Of a stretch of 64,000 bases of DNA, positions 8,046 to 15,482 are shown piece by piece. A model generated the notes under the pieces. That model made no database searches, was not told the DNA's origin, and saw nothing but the letters and a program-made list of their open reading frames with translations. The stretch's first letter is position 1. Each line of letters begins with the position of its first letter. Both the position numbers and the translations under genes were made by a program. Origin of the DNA: Rhizobacter sp. AJA081-3. Lineage in GTDB: Bacteria > Pseudomonadota > Gammaproteobacteria > Burkholderiales > Burkholderiaceae_C. The stretch covers positions 4,526,001 through 4,590,000 of the forward strand of contig NZ_CP059067.1 of the NCBI RefSeq assembly GCF_017795745.1, in the 5' to 3' direction.

Positions 8046-8920
8046 CGCGCCACCTTCCTGGCGGCGAGCAGGCGGCCGAGCAGCGCGTCGGCGCCCATCA
8101 CCAGCACGAGCGCCACGACGAACAGCACCATGCCGGCGAAGCCATGCAGGAAGCCCTGCCCCGCGGCGTCGCCGAGGTGGTAGGTGACGAGCGCCAGCAC
8201 CATCACCCGGACCACGTTGGCGCAGAAGGCGATCGGCACCACCAGCACCGCCAGCAGCGTGTTGCGCAGTGCCGAACTGTGGTTCATCAGGCTGGCGTAG
8301 AGCAGGCCCATGGCCTCCAGCGTGAACATCGTCTGCAGGCCGGCGCAGGCCTCGTTGACGAGCAGCTGGTACTGGCCGATCGTGATCACCACGCCCGACA
8401 ATCCGATCGGGTAGCCCACCAGCGACAGCAGCTGCGCCGCCAACGCCGACACCGCAGCCTTCATCGGGCCGGTGACCGCAAGCACCAGCGCAAACGGGAG
8501 CGGGATCGCGAAGATCAGGAAGAAGAACGCGAACCACACGAGGCGCAGCGCCGCGAAGCCCCGGAAGTACAGCAGCAGGGCGGCCGGCAGCATCATCATC
8601 GACACCAGCTCGAGCCGGAAAACGCCGAGCAGCCTGCCCGAGACGTAGGCCAGCAGTGCCAGCACGAACAGGGCGGCGCCGGCGCGCGGCGCCGCCGGCG
8701 ACTGCAGCGCGGCGAGGGCCTCGCGCTGGCGGACCACCAGCCAGGCCGAAATCGCCAGGATCAGCGGTTCGTGGCCCTGGGTCTGCATGTCCCAGGTGCC
8801 GTGTGACCAGTCCCAGACCAGTGGCACGGCCATCGCCAGCATGCCGGCGAGCAGCACCAGCATCACGGCCGGGTCGATGCCCAGCCACACGGCTCGGCGC
8901 GGCGCGGCCCACTCGCTCAT
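8042..8920 (-). CDS. xrtB: Exosortase B
   Basis: A 292-residue polytopic membrane protein with around eight hydrophobic helices. The proposed transpeptidase residues of exosortases are present: Cys192 in LVNEACAGLQTMF, Arg238 in FCANVVRVM, and His259 in GFLHGFAGM. The motif sequences and the EpsI/EpsD neighbours fit the exosortase B subfamily of betaproteobacteria. Exosortases recognise the C-terminal PEP-helix-Arg-rich tail of exported proteins and are thought to cleave and attach them to a cell-surface or exopolysaccharide acceptor. The gene overlaps epsD upstream and epsI downstream by 4 bp each, and a likely substrate is encoded just beyond epsD. Confidence 0.9.
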   Translation of the reverse strand: MSEWAAPRRAVWLGIDPAVMLVLLAGMLAMAVPLVWDWSHGTWDMQTQGHEPLILAISAWLVVRQREALAALQSPAAPRAGAALFVLALLAYVSGRLLGVFRLELVSMMMLPAALLLYFRGFAALRLVWFAFFFLIFAIPLPFALVLAVTGPMKAAVSALAAQLLSLVGYPIGLSGVVITIGQYQLLVNEACAGLQTMFTLEAMGLLYASLMNHSSALRNTLLAVLVVPIAFCANVVRVMVLALVTYHLGDAAGQGFLHGFAGMVLFVVALVLVMGADALLGRLLAARKVAR

Positions 8921-9804
8921 CGCGCGGGAGGTGCCGACGCGGCGTTCTCGCCGCCCTTGGCGAAACCGCCCAGGTACTCGATCTTGGCCTTGCCGCGCAG
9001 CTCCTTCATGGCCTGCGAAACGGCTTCGCTCCTGCGATCCTTGGCGAGGTAGGCGCCGATGGCATTGAGCGCCAGGCGGCGTTCGACGGGAGCCTTGTGG
9101 GCCTCCAGCACGGTATAGATGCGCACGGTGCTGCCTTGCGCGAAGTAGCCCGAGCGCCCCGGCTCGAGGCGCGACAGGGGCTCGAGAAGTTTCTGCGGCA
9201 GGTCTTCGGCGGCCATCGCGATGGCGCGCGAGCTGCTGCGCACGCCCGCCTGCTGCAGCAGCGAGGCGACGTCGTCGGCCGACTGCGCCAGCGACACCTT
9301 CGCGGGCAGGCCGCCGAGCTGGTCCGGCGTGCCCTCCAGGCTGGTTTCCTGAAGGATGTAGAGGCGGCGCTGCGCGAACAGCTCGGGGTGCGCCTCGTAG
9401 TAGCGGTCGATCTCTTCGGTCGAGGGGTTGGACACCTTCGCCGCGATCGACTCCTGCCACGCCAGGGCAAGCAACTCGCGGCGCGCCGCCTCGAGGCTTT
9501 GCACGACGCGGGGATCCTTCTCGAGAGAGACATCGCGCGCCGCCTGCGCGGCCAGTTCCTGGTCGATGAGGCCCTCCAGCACGCGTGCCGTGGCGGTCCC
9601 GCCGGCGTCGGCGGCCATCAGCCGGGGCTGGCGCTGCAGCACCGACTGGACCTGATGAACCGAGATCTCGCCCTTGTTCACGGTGGCGGCAATCTGGGTG
9701 TCGGACTTGCGCTCGCCCCCGCCACAACCGGCGAGCAGCACGGCACTGGCGCCCAGCGAACAGAGCGCGGCGCGGCGTGGCGAGAAACGAAACAGGGTGG
9801 ACAT
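8917..9804 (-). CDS. epsD: EpsD-like peptidyl-prolyl cis-trans isomerase lipoprotein
   Basis: 295 residues. A lipoprotein signal peptide ends in LLAGCGGGE, so the mature protein starts at the lipidated Cys of LLAGC. The body resembles SurA/PpiC-type EpsD proteins: KGEISVHQVQSVLQ, then ARVLEGLIDQELAAQAA, an all-helical region, and a parvulin-like segment ending AYLAKDRRSEAVSQAMKELR. EpsD members occur with exosortase loci and are presumed periplasmic or outer-membrane chaperones for exported polysaccharide or PEP-CTERM components. The ATG at 9804 was chosen over an in-frame GTG 36 bp upstream because it gives a standard signal peptide. It is coupled to xrtB by ATGA. Confidence 0.8.
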   Translation of the reverse strand: MSTLFRFSPRRAALCSLGASAVLLAGCGGGERKSDTQIAATVNKGEISVHQVQSVLQRQPRLMAADAGGTATARVLEGLIDQELAAQAARDVSLEKDPRVVQSLEAARRELLALAWQESIAAKVSNPSTEEIDRYYEAHPELFAQRRLYILQETSLEGTPDQLGGLPAKVSLAQSADDVASLLQQAGVRSSSRAIAMAAEDLPQKLLEPLSRLEPGRSGYFAQGSTVRIYTVLEAHKAPVERRLALNAIGAYLAKDRRSEAVSQAMKELRGKAKIEYLGGFAKGGENAASAPPAR

Positions 9805-9962
9805 GGGAGCGATACCCGCAGGACTTGAGAATGGAAGCACAGGCCGAAGAGGCTAACCCAGCGTGGCCGTCGAGGCGGAATTCCGAGCGCCGGGTCAGGG
9901 TTCGATTCCGTGACGCGCTGCGCAGCGGCGTCGACATCGGGCGACGCGACGCCCCAATGAAA

Positions 9963-9984
9963 CAGCGGGCCCGAGGGCCCGCTG
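9963..9984 (-). terminator. Hairpin terminator after the PEP-CTERM gene
   Basis: Ten-base arms CAGCGGGCCC and GGGCCCGCTG with GA at the centre form a strong stem 22 bp past the stop of the PEP-CTERM gene. On the minus strand it is followed by a short T-rich stretch (TTTCATT), a weak but plausible intrinsic terminator that would separate this gene from the epsD operon. Confidence 0.65.
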
Positions 9985-10006
9985 TGCTGGCTGACGAGGG
10001 GCTCGT

Positions 10007-10558
10007 TCAGCTTTGCTTGCGGCGACGGACCATGGCGCCGATACCGACCAATCCGATCAGCATCATTGCGTAGGTCTCGGGCTCCGGAGCCGGCGAGGCC
10101 ACGGTAGCACGCGAGGTCGACAGCAGCCCGAGGTAGCCGACGGGCGCGTTCCACAGGCCCGGATCGCGGCTCACGGTGGACGCGACGGCGAGCGTGTAGG
10201 CCCCGGCCGCGAGCGAACCGAAGCTGAAGTAACCGGCGGAGTAGTCGGCACCGACCAGGCTGCCAGTGGACTGCCCGGCGTACGACGCGCCCGAGAACAG
10301 CGACACTCCGGTCACGTCGATGTCCAGCTTGTTTAGCCAGGCATCCAGCTCAATCACGCCGCCGAACGAATTGGCAGCGGACGACAGCGCGAAGCTGTAG
10401 CAGTCCAGGTAGCTGCCGGCCCGGGAAAAGGACTGGCCGAAAAGGGCGGATCCCGGCGGCCCGAGGTTGCCGAGGGGGCTGCCCCCGGTGCAGGTGGCGG
10501 CCATCGCCGGTGCGGAAAGCACCAGTGCGACGGCAGCGGCGATCGATTTCAGATTCAT
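10007..10558 (-). CDS. PEP-CTERM sorting-domain protein (probable exosortase substrate)
   Basis: 183 residues. A Sec signal peptide (residues 1-20, ending APAMAA) leads to a secreted beta-rich domain with the YLDCYSFAL pattern and FSFGSLAAGAYTLAV, which resembles the FxDxF class of PEP-CTERM proteins. The C-terminus is a textbook exosortase signal: PEPETYAMMLIGLVGIGAM followed by VRRRKQS (PEP motif, hydrophobic helix, basic tail). GGGAG lies just upstream of the ATG. It is transcribed on the same strand as epsD-xrtB-epsI but separated by a terminator and a 158-bp gap, so it is probably its own unit. It is the only visible substrate for XrtB in this window. Confidence 0.88.
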   Translation of the reverse strand: MNLKSIAAAVALVLSAPAMAATCTGGSPLGNLGPPGSALFGQSFSRAGSYLDCYSFALSSAANSFGGVIELDAWLNKLDIDVTGVSLFSGASYAGQSTGSLVGADYSAGYFSFGSLAAGAYTLAVASTVSRDPGLWNAPVGYLGLLSTSRATVASPAPEPETYAMMLIGLVGIGAMVRRRKQS

Positions 10559-10656
10559 AGGACTCCCTGACGTAGTGACTGATCGGTGGGCCCTGCTCGC
10601 ACCCGCCAACTCTTTGAGAACGGTGCCATCATGCGGGCGCACCCCTCGCCGCGCTA

Positions 10657-10670
10657 CCCCGTGCACGGGG
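10657..10670. promoter_or_regulatory. 14-bp perfect palindrome upstream of the hydroxylase gene
   Basis: CCCCGTGCACGGGG is self-complementary over 14 bases and lies 30 bp before the ATG at 10701, inside the 142-bp divergent gap between the PEP-CTERM and hydroxylase genes. It could be a dimeric operator or a leader hairpin; nothing else identifies a regulator. Confidence 0.3.
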
Positions 10671-10700
10671 GGATCCAGGGCACCGAATGCGCACAAAGCG

Positions 10701-11921
10701 ATGACATCCATCAACTCCTCGACAGCTCTGCCGGTGCCGGGAACACGACACCTCGCCGTGGTTGGCGCGGGCCCCGTGGGCCTGGCACTCGCCATCGACG
10801 CCTCGCGGCGCGTGCCGGACGCCCACATCACGTTGTTCGACAGCCGCGCGATCGAGAAGGATGTCACGCCAGACCCGCGAACCTTGGCGATGTCGCTGGG
10901 CAGCGTCCAGTGGCTCGAGCGCCTGGGTGCCTGGCCGGCAGAGGGCGTTCAGCCCATTCTCGAAGTCAGTGTTTCGCAGCAGCCACCTTCGGCACCCCCC
11001 CTGTTCGCGGGGGTGTTCGGCGAGCCCGAGGTGCGCATCTCGGCGCGCGAACAGGCGGTGCCGATGCTCGGTGCGGTGCTGAGCTACGGGCGCATCGTCG
11101 GCACGCTGCAGGCCGCGTGGCTCGAGCAGCAGCGCCGGGAGCCCGGTCGGCTGCACTCGCGGTTCGGCACGCCCGTCGCCGGTTTGAAGAACATCGCCGG
11201 GGGCGTCGAGCTGGACGCCGGCTTCGTCGATCGTTTCGACCTCGTCGTGGTGGCGGAAGGCGGTGTCTTCGCAGACCAGGCGCGCAAGGCGGTGAGCCGC
11301 GACTATCACCAGTGCGCGTGGGTCGGCACGGTGGAGCTGTCGCCCGATGCACCCGTCGGCGTGGCCTACGAGCGTTTCACGCGCAACGGCCCGGCCGCGC
11401 TGCTGCCGTTGACGGGCCAGCGGGCGTCGCTCGTCTGGTGCGTGGGCACCGACGACGATCCCGTGGCCGGCCTCGACGATGCCCAGCGCCTGGCCGTGCT
11501 CAACACCATCTTCCCGGCGGCGGTGGGCAGCTTGCGTTCTGTCTCACCGCTGAAGCGCTTCCCCCTCGGCCTGAATGCCGAACGCACGCTCACCGACGGA
11601 CGCATCGTGCGCATCGGCAATGCAGCCCAGACCCTGCATCCGGTGGCCGGCCAGGGTCTGAACCTCGGGCTTCGCGATGCCGCAGAGCTGGTGCAGCTGC
11701 TGCAGCGCGACGGCGACATCGACACGGCGCTGCGCAAGCTCGAGTGGCAGCGCGCCCCAGACCGCTGGACGCTGATCGCGACCACCGACTTTCTGGCGCG
11801 CAGCTTCACCTGGCGGCTGCCGGGGGCGGGCGCGGCACGCGGGCTGGGCCTGGCGGCGCTGCAGGCGCTCGGGCCGGTCAAGTCGGCCCTGGCGCGGCAG
11901 ATGATGTTCGGCCGGCGCTGA
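10701..11921 (+). CDS. UbiH/UbiF-family FAD-dependent aromatic hydroxylase
   Basis: 406 residues of the UbiH/UbiF/VisC/COQ6 class. The FAD-binding Rossmann motif VVGAGPVGLALA lies at about 20-31. The second flavin motif appears near the C-terminal third as GRIVRIGNAAQTLHPVAGQG, where GNAA replaces the more usual GDAAH. These enzymes hydroxylate the ubiquinone ring using O2 and NAD(P)H in the inner-membrane Coq assembly; which ring carbon is modified here cannot be read from the sequence. The start at 10701 gives the FAD motif its usual N-terminal place, although no strong ribosome-binding site precedes it. The gene stands alone and converges with the ROK regulator 21 bp away. Confidence 0.75.
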   Translation: MTSINSSTALPVPGTRHLAVVGAGPVGLALAIDASRRVPDAHITLFDSRAIEKDVTPDPRTLAMSLGSVQWLERLGAWPAEGVQPILEVSVSQQPPSAPPLFAGVFGEPEVRISAREQAVPMLGAVLSYGRIVGTLQAAWLEQQRREPGRLHSRFGTPVAGLKNIAGGVELDAGFVDRFDLVVVAEGGVFADQARKAVSRDYHQCAWVGTVELSPDAPVGVAYERFTRNGPAALLPLTGQRASLVWCVGTDDDPVAGLDDAQRLAVLNTIFPAAVGSLRSVSPLKRFPLGLNAERTLTDGRIVRIGNAAQTLHPVAGQGLNLGLRDAAELVQLLQRDGDIDTALRKLEWQRAPDRWTLIATTDFLARSFTWRLPGAGAARGLGLAALQALGPVKSALARQMMFGRR

Positions 11922-11942
11922 GGGGCCGACTCGTCGTACCAA

Positions 11943-13169
11943 TCAGGCCTCGAGCTTCAGGAAGAGGTCGCGGTCGGGCGCGAAGTTGGCGTACAGCGGT
12001 AGCAGTGCGCCACCGATGGCGCGGGCGTCGGAGCCGATCGTGCCGGCCAGCAGCGCGGGCCGCGCCACGCCCTCCCAGCTGTGGCGGTCCAGCGCCGGCT
12101 CGACGGCGGCGATCAGCCGCGCACGCAAGGTGGGGTCGAAGGAGCCGTCGATGATCACGCCCTCGAGGTCGAGCAGGCAGGCCGCGCTGTTGATCGTCAG
12201 CGCGATGGCCGGCGCCGCTTCGCGCAGCCAGGTCTCGGTCTGCGCGAGCCAGGGCGGCTGCAGCGCACGCCCGTCGACCGCGGCGGCGGCCTCCAGACCC
12301 TTGGCAAGGTAGAGCGATTCAAGGTTGAACAGCGAGGCCACGCTGAGCAGCTGCGCCGGGCGGCTGCTCGCATCGCCGTGCGCCAGGCCCAGAGGCATCG
12401 AGCCCACCGCTCCGGCGTTGCCGCTGACGCCGCCGCGCAGGTGGCTGTCGAGCACCAGGCCACCGCCGATGAAGGTGTCGACGAAGACGTAGAGAAAACT
12501 CCGGATGCTGCGGCCGCGCCCGGCCACGAGCTCCGCCACGCAGGCGGCGGCGGTGTCCTTGACGAACACCACCGGCAGCTCGGTCATCGACATCACGCGC
12601 TCGCGGATGTCGATGGCCGCCCACTTGGCCGCCTTGCCCGGCGCGATGCCCAGCAGCTCCTGCCAGCCGCCCAGCGACAGCGGCGCTGCAATGCCCACGC
12701 CGTGCAGCCGCTCGCGCAGCGCGGCGGGCAGCGTCTGGCGCAGCTGGCGCAGCCGCTCGTCGATGGCGTCGAACAGCGTATCGGGGTCGGGGAAGTCGTA
12801 GCTCAGGCTCAGACGCTCGCGCACCTGCCCGCCGAAGTCCACGAGCAGCATGTCCATGCTGCGCCGTCCGATCTTGATGCCGATGGAGAAGGCACCCTCG
12901 GGGTTCAGCGCCATCGGGACCGAGGGCTGGCCGACCTTGCCGCGCACCGGCTCGAGCTTGCGCACCAGGCCATCGGCCTCGAGCCGCGCGATGATGATCT
13001 GCACCGTCTGCGCGGTAAGGTGCGTGAGCCGCGCGATCTCCGCCTTGGGCAGGCTGCCGTGCAGGCGGATCGCCTGCAGCACCACGCGCTCGTTGAACTG
13101 GCGCATGCCGACGTGGTTCGAGCCGCGCGGCCTCAGCTTCGTGTCATGGCCGGGCGTACTGCGTTGCAT
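11943..13169 (-). CDS. ROK-family transcriptional regulator of the sugar operon
   Basis: 408 residues. A winged-helix N-terminus (NERVVLQAIRLHGSLPKAEI followed by ARLTHLTAQTVQIII) precedes a sugar-kinase-like ROK domain with FSIGIKIGR and the GGGLVLD and NAGAVGSMP segments. The usual ROK zinc-binding CxCGxxGC motif is absent: the region after NAGAVGSMP lacks those cysteines. It is the last gene of the fructose-type transport operon, one base after the mutarotase stop, with GAGGG near its start. The expected role is a repressor relieved by a sugar or sugar phosphate, and the 27-bp palindrome at 16590-16616 is the natural operator. The name FrcR would fit, but assignment rests on context. Confidence 0.8.
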   Translation of the reverse strand: MQRSTPGHDTKLRPRGSNHVGMRQFNERVVLQAIRLHGSLPKAEIARLTHLTAQTVQIIIARLEADGLVRKLEPVRGKVGQPSVPMALNPEGAFSIGIKIGRRSMDMLLVDFGGQVRERLSLSYDFPDPDTLFDAIDERLRQLRQTLPAALRERLHGVGIAAPLSLGGWQELLGIAPGKAAKWAAIDIRERVMSMTELPVVFVKDTAAACVAELVAGRGRSIRSFLYVFVDTFIGGGLVLDSHLRGGVSGNAGAVGSMPLGLAHGDASSRPAQLLSVASLFNLESLYLAKGLEAAAAVDGRALQPPWLAQTETWLREAAPAIALTINSAACLLDLEGVIIDGSFDPTLRARLIAAVEPALDRHSWEGVARPALLAGTIGSDARAIGGALLPLYANFAPDRDLFLKLEA

Positions 13170-13170
13170 G

Positions 13171-13626
13171 TCAGGCCCTCAACGCCTCGGCGATCACGCC
13201 CTTCTTGAAGATGAAGTTCGCCCAGCCCTGCAACTCGCCGGTCTGCACCACCGCGAAGGCGCTGCGCACGCGCTCGTAGAACGCGAAGCGCTCCATCGCC
13301 TCGCACTGATCGGGCCGTGCGCCGCTCGTCGTGCCGATGCTCACGATCACCTCGCGCTGCACGGCCGAGCGGTAGCCGTCCGGCTCGCCGCCCACCTGCA
13401 TGAAGGCGACCGGGCAACGCACCATGTCGTCCAGCGGCAGCAGCGAGAGCACCGCCTCGGCCGTGCGCTGCACCCCCACGCCGGGCAGGCGGATCAGCGT
13501 CTTGCCAGCGGCCAGCGAGGCCGCGGTGAAGTTGGCGTCGGCCAGCACGATCTCGTCGCCATGGCCCATCTCGGCGAGCACCTTCAGCAGTTCGGGGCTC
13601 AGCAGCGGGTCGATGTTCTTCAGCAT
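13171..13626 (-). CDS. RbsD/FucU-type sugar mutarotase
   Basis: 151 residues of the RbsD/FucU family, starting MLKNIDPLLSPELLKVLAEM with the family's conserved GHGDEIVLADANF (residues 21-33). His22 and Asp30 of that segment correspond to residues that shape the active pocket in this family. These enzymes interconvert pyranose/furanose or alpha/beta anomers of free sugars, so the imported sugar would be delivered in the form the kinase uses. Family members cannot be split into ribose pyranase or fucose mutarotase by motif alone; the operon suggests a fructose-like ketose. It lies 10 bp after the ATPase gene and 1 bp before the ROK gene. Confidence 0.82.
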   Translation of the reverse strand: MLKNIDPLLSPELLKVLAEMGHGDEIVLADANFTAASLAAGKTLIRLPGVGVQRTAEAVLSLLPLDDMVRCPVAFMQVGGEPDGYRSAVQREVIVSIGTTSGARPDQCEAMERFAFYERVRSAFAVVQTGELQGWANFIFKKGVIAEALRA

Positions 13627-13636
13627 GGCAACGGCA

Positions 13637-14428
13637 TCAGTGAGCCAGGCACTCGGCGGGAATCTGTTCGGGCGGCATCGCGCCGGTCATCACCGCCACA
13701 GTGTCGCTCATGCTGATCTTCTTCGGGTTCAGCACCGCGGCGCGGCGGCCCAGGCGGGCCACGTGGATGCGGTCGGCGATCTCGAACACATGGGGCATGT
13801 TGTGCGAGATCAGGATCACCGGCAGGCCCTTGTCGCGCACACGGCGGATCAGCTCGAGCACCATGTTGCCCTCCTTGACGCCCAGTGCCGCGGTCGGCTC
13901 GTCGAGGATGACCACGTGCTCGGCGAAGGCCGCGGCACGAGCCACGGCCACGCACTGGCGCTGGCCGCCGGACAGCGTCTCGACCGCCTGCGTCATCGAG
14001 CGGATACCGACTTTGAGATCGTTCATGCGGGCGATGCTGATCTCGAGCATCTTCTTCTTGTCGAGCATGCGCAGCACGTTGCCGGCGAAGCCCTCGCGGC
14101 GGATCTCGCGGCCGAGGAAGAGGTTCTCGGCGATGGTCATCGCCGGGGCCACGGCCAGATCCTGGTAGACCGTCTCGATGCCTTCGCGGCGCGCGTCGAT
14201 CGGGCCCTTGAAGTGGATGGTCTTGCCGTCGAGCTGGATCTCGCCTTCGTCGGGGATGGTGGCTCCCGACAGGCACTTGATCAGCGAGGACTTGCCGGCG
14301 CCGTTGTCGCCGATGACGGCGAGGATCTCGCCGGCACGCAACTCGAAGTCGGCGCCGTCCAGCGCGGTGACCTGGCCGTAGCGCTTCACCAGGCCCCTGG
14401 CCTGCATGACGATCGGTGCGGATGCCAT
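13637..14428 (-). CDS. frcA: Sugar ABC transporter ATP-binding protein (FrcA-like)
   Basis: 263 residues with a single ABC domain, shorter than the ~500-residue double-domain RbsA/XylG type and matching the FrcA type. Walker A is GDNGAGKS (about residues 40-47), the Q-loop contains VYQDLAV, the signature is LSGGQRQ, and Walker B is VVILDEP, followed by a switch His in ILISHNMPHV. It energises import of a monosaccharide with the permease and binding protein encoded upstream. The start overlaps the permease stop by one base (TGATG). The fructose assignment comes from overall resemblance to FrcA and the adjacent PfkB kinase, not from substrate residues. Confidence 0.78.
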   Translation of the reverse strand: MASAPIVMQARGLVKRYGQVTALDGADFELRAGEILAVIGDNGAGKSSLIKCLSGATIPDEGEIQLDGKTIHFKGPIDARREGIETVYQDLAVAPAMTIAENLFLGREIRREGFAGNVLRMLDKKKMLEISIARMNDLKVGIRSMTQAVETLSGGQRQCVAVARAAAFAEHVVILDEPTAALGVKEGNMVLELIRRVRDKGLPVILISHNMPHVFEIADRIHVARLGRRAAVLNPKKISMSDTVAVMTGAMPPEQIPAECLAH

Positions 14429-15387
14429 CAGCGGCCTCCCTTGCGCGAGAGTTGATCGACGGTGACCGCCAGGATCACGAGGATGCCGGTGATCAGCACC
14501 TGGTAGACGGAGGAGACGCCCATCAGCGTGAGTCCGTTGCGCAGCACGCCGACGACCACCGCACCGATCAGCGAGCCGAGCACCACACCGCGGCCGCCGA
14601 ACAGGCTTGTGCCGCCGAGCACGACCGCGGTGATGGCGTCGAGCGCCTCGGTCTGCCCGGCGTTCGGGTCGCCCACGCCGGTGCGGGCCACCGCCAGCAG
14701 CGAGGCGATGCCGTAGAAGACGCCCGACAGCGCGTACACGCCGAGGATCACGCGCTCGGGCGGGATGCCCACCAGCCTTGTCGCCTCGGGGTTGTTGCCC
14801 ACCGCGTAGACGTGGCGGCCCGACGGCGTCTCGCGCAGCCAGAACCACACGCCGAGGTAGAGCAGGATCATCAGCACGGTGCCGTAGGCGACGTTGGCGC
14901 CGCCCAGCGGAAAGGTACCGCCCAGCCAGGTCATCAGGGCCGGCACCTCGGTGACGGTCTGCGAGCCGGAGTAGAGCTGGGTGATCGCGAAGGCGATGTT
15001 GAACACGCCCAGCGTGACGATGAACGGCGGCAGCTTGACGCGCGTGACCAGCAGGCCGTTGAGCAGTCCGAACAGCGTCGTGACGCCGATGCCGGCCAGG
15101 ATGGCCACCGGCGCCGGCAGTCCGAGGTCCGCAGCGATCTTGGTCATGACGATGCTGCCCAGCGCCATGATCATCCCGCACGACAGGTCGATGCCCGCAG
15201 TCAGGATGATCAGGGTCTGGCCGATCGCGATCACGCCGACGACCATCACCTGCTGCAGGATCAGAGAGAAGTTCTCGCCGCTGAAGAACCGGTCGGTGGT
15301 CAGGCCGAAGATGACGCAGGCGATGAGCAGCGCGATGAACGGGCCGAGCTGGCCGATCGGCGGCAGTTTGCTCTTCAGGGTGTCCAC
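14428..15387 (-). CDS. frcC: Sugar ABC transporter permease (FrcC-like)
   Basis: 319 residues with eight to ten membrane helices and the family landmarks GIDLSCGMIMALGS, GVFNIAFAITQL, AVGNNPEATRLVGI (the cytoplasmic EAA-like loop), and TAVVLGGTSLFGGRG. This is the BPD_transp_2 type of ribose/xylose/fructose permease. The GTG at 15387 was chosen over an ATG 69 bp upstream because AGGAAGGA lies five bases before it and the upstream codons are Pro/Gly/Arg-rich, unlike a real N-terminus. It works as the membrane channel with FrcA and FrcB. The gap to the binding-protein gene contains a strong hairpin. Confidence 0.8.
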   Translation of the reverse strand: MDTLKSKLPPIGQLGPFIALLIACVIFGLTTDRFFSGENFSLILQQVMVVGVIAIGQTLIILTAGIDLSCGMIMALGSIVMTKIAADLGLPAPVAILAGIGVTTLFGLLNGLLVTRVKLPPFIVTLGVFNIAFAITQLYSGSQTVTEVPALMTWLGGTFPLGGANVAYGTVLMILLYLGVWFWLRETPSGRHVYAVGNNPEATRLVGIPPERVILGVYALSGVFYGIASLLAVARTGVGDPNAGQTEALDAITAVVLGGTSLFGGRGVVLGSLIGAVVVGVLRNGLTLMGVSSVYQVLITGILVILAVTVDQLSRKGGR

Positions 15388-15424
15388 GTGGGTCCTTCCT
15401 GGGTGAGGGATGCGGCGGCCCGGC

Positions 15425-15447
15425 CCCGGCGCGGTCGACGCGCCGGG
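15425..15447 (-). terminator. Intercistronic hairpin between binding-protein and permease genes
   Basis: Nine-base perfect arms CCCGGCGCG and CGCGCCGGG enclose a five-base loop in the 95-bp gap between the binding-protein and permease genes. There is no T-run, so it is more likely an RNA-stabilising or partial-termination element of the kind that keeps binding-protein mRNA more abundant than permease mRNA. Confidence 0.55.
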
Positions 15448-15482
15448 CGCCGCCACCCGGAGACTTCAGGATCGTGGGGAGA

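Noticed and set aside
15388-15456. Longer N-terminus for the FrcC-like permease from an upstream ATG
   Set aside because: The added residues are Gly/Pro/Arg-rich and cross the intercistronic hairpin; the GTG at 15387 has a strong ribosome-binding site.
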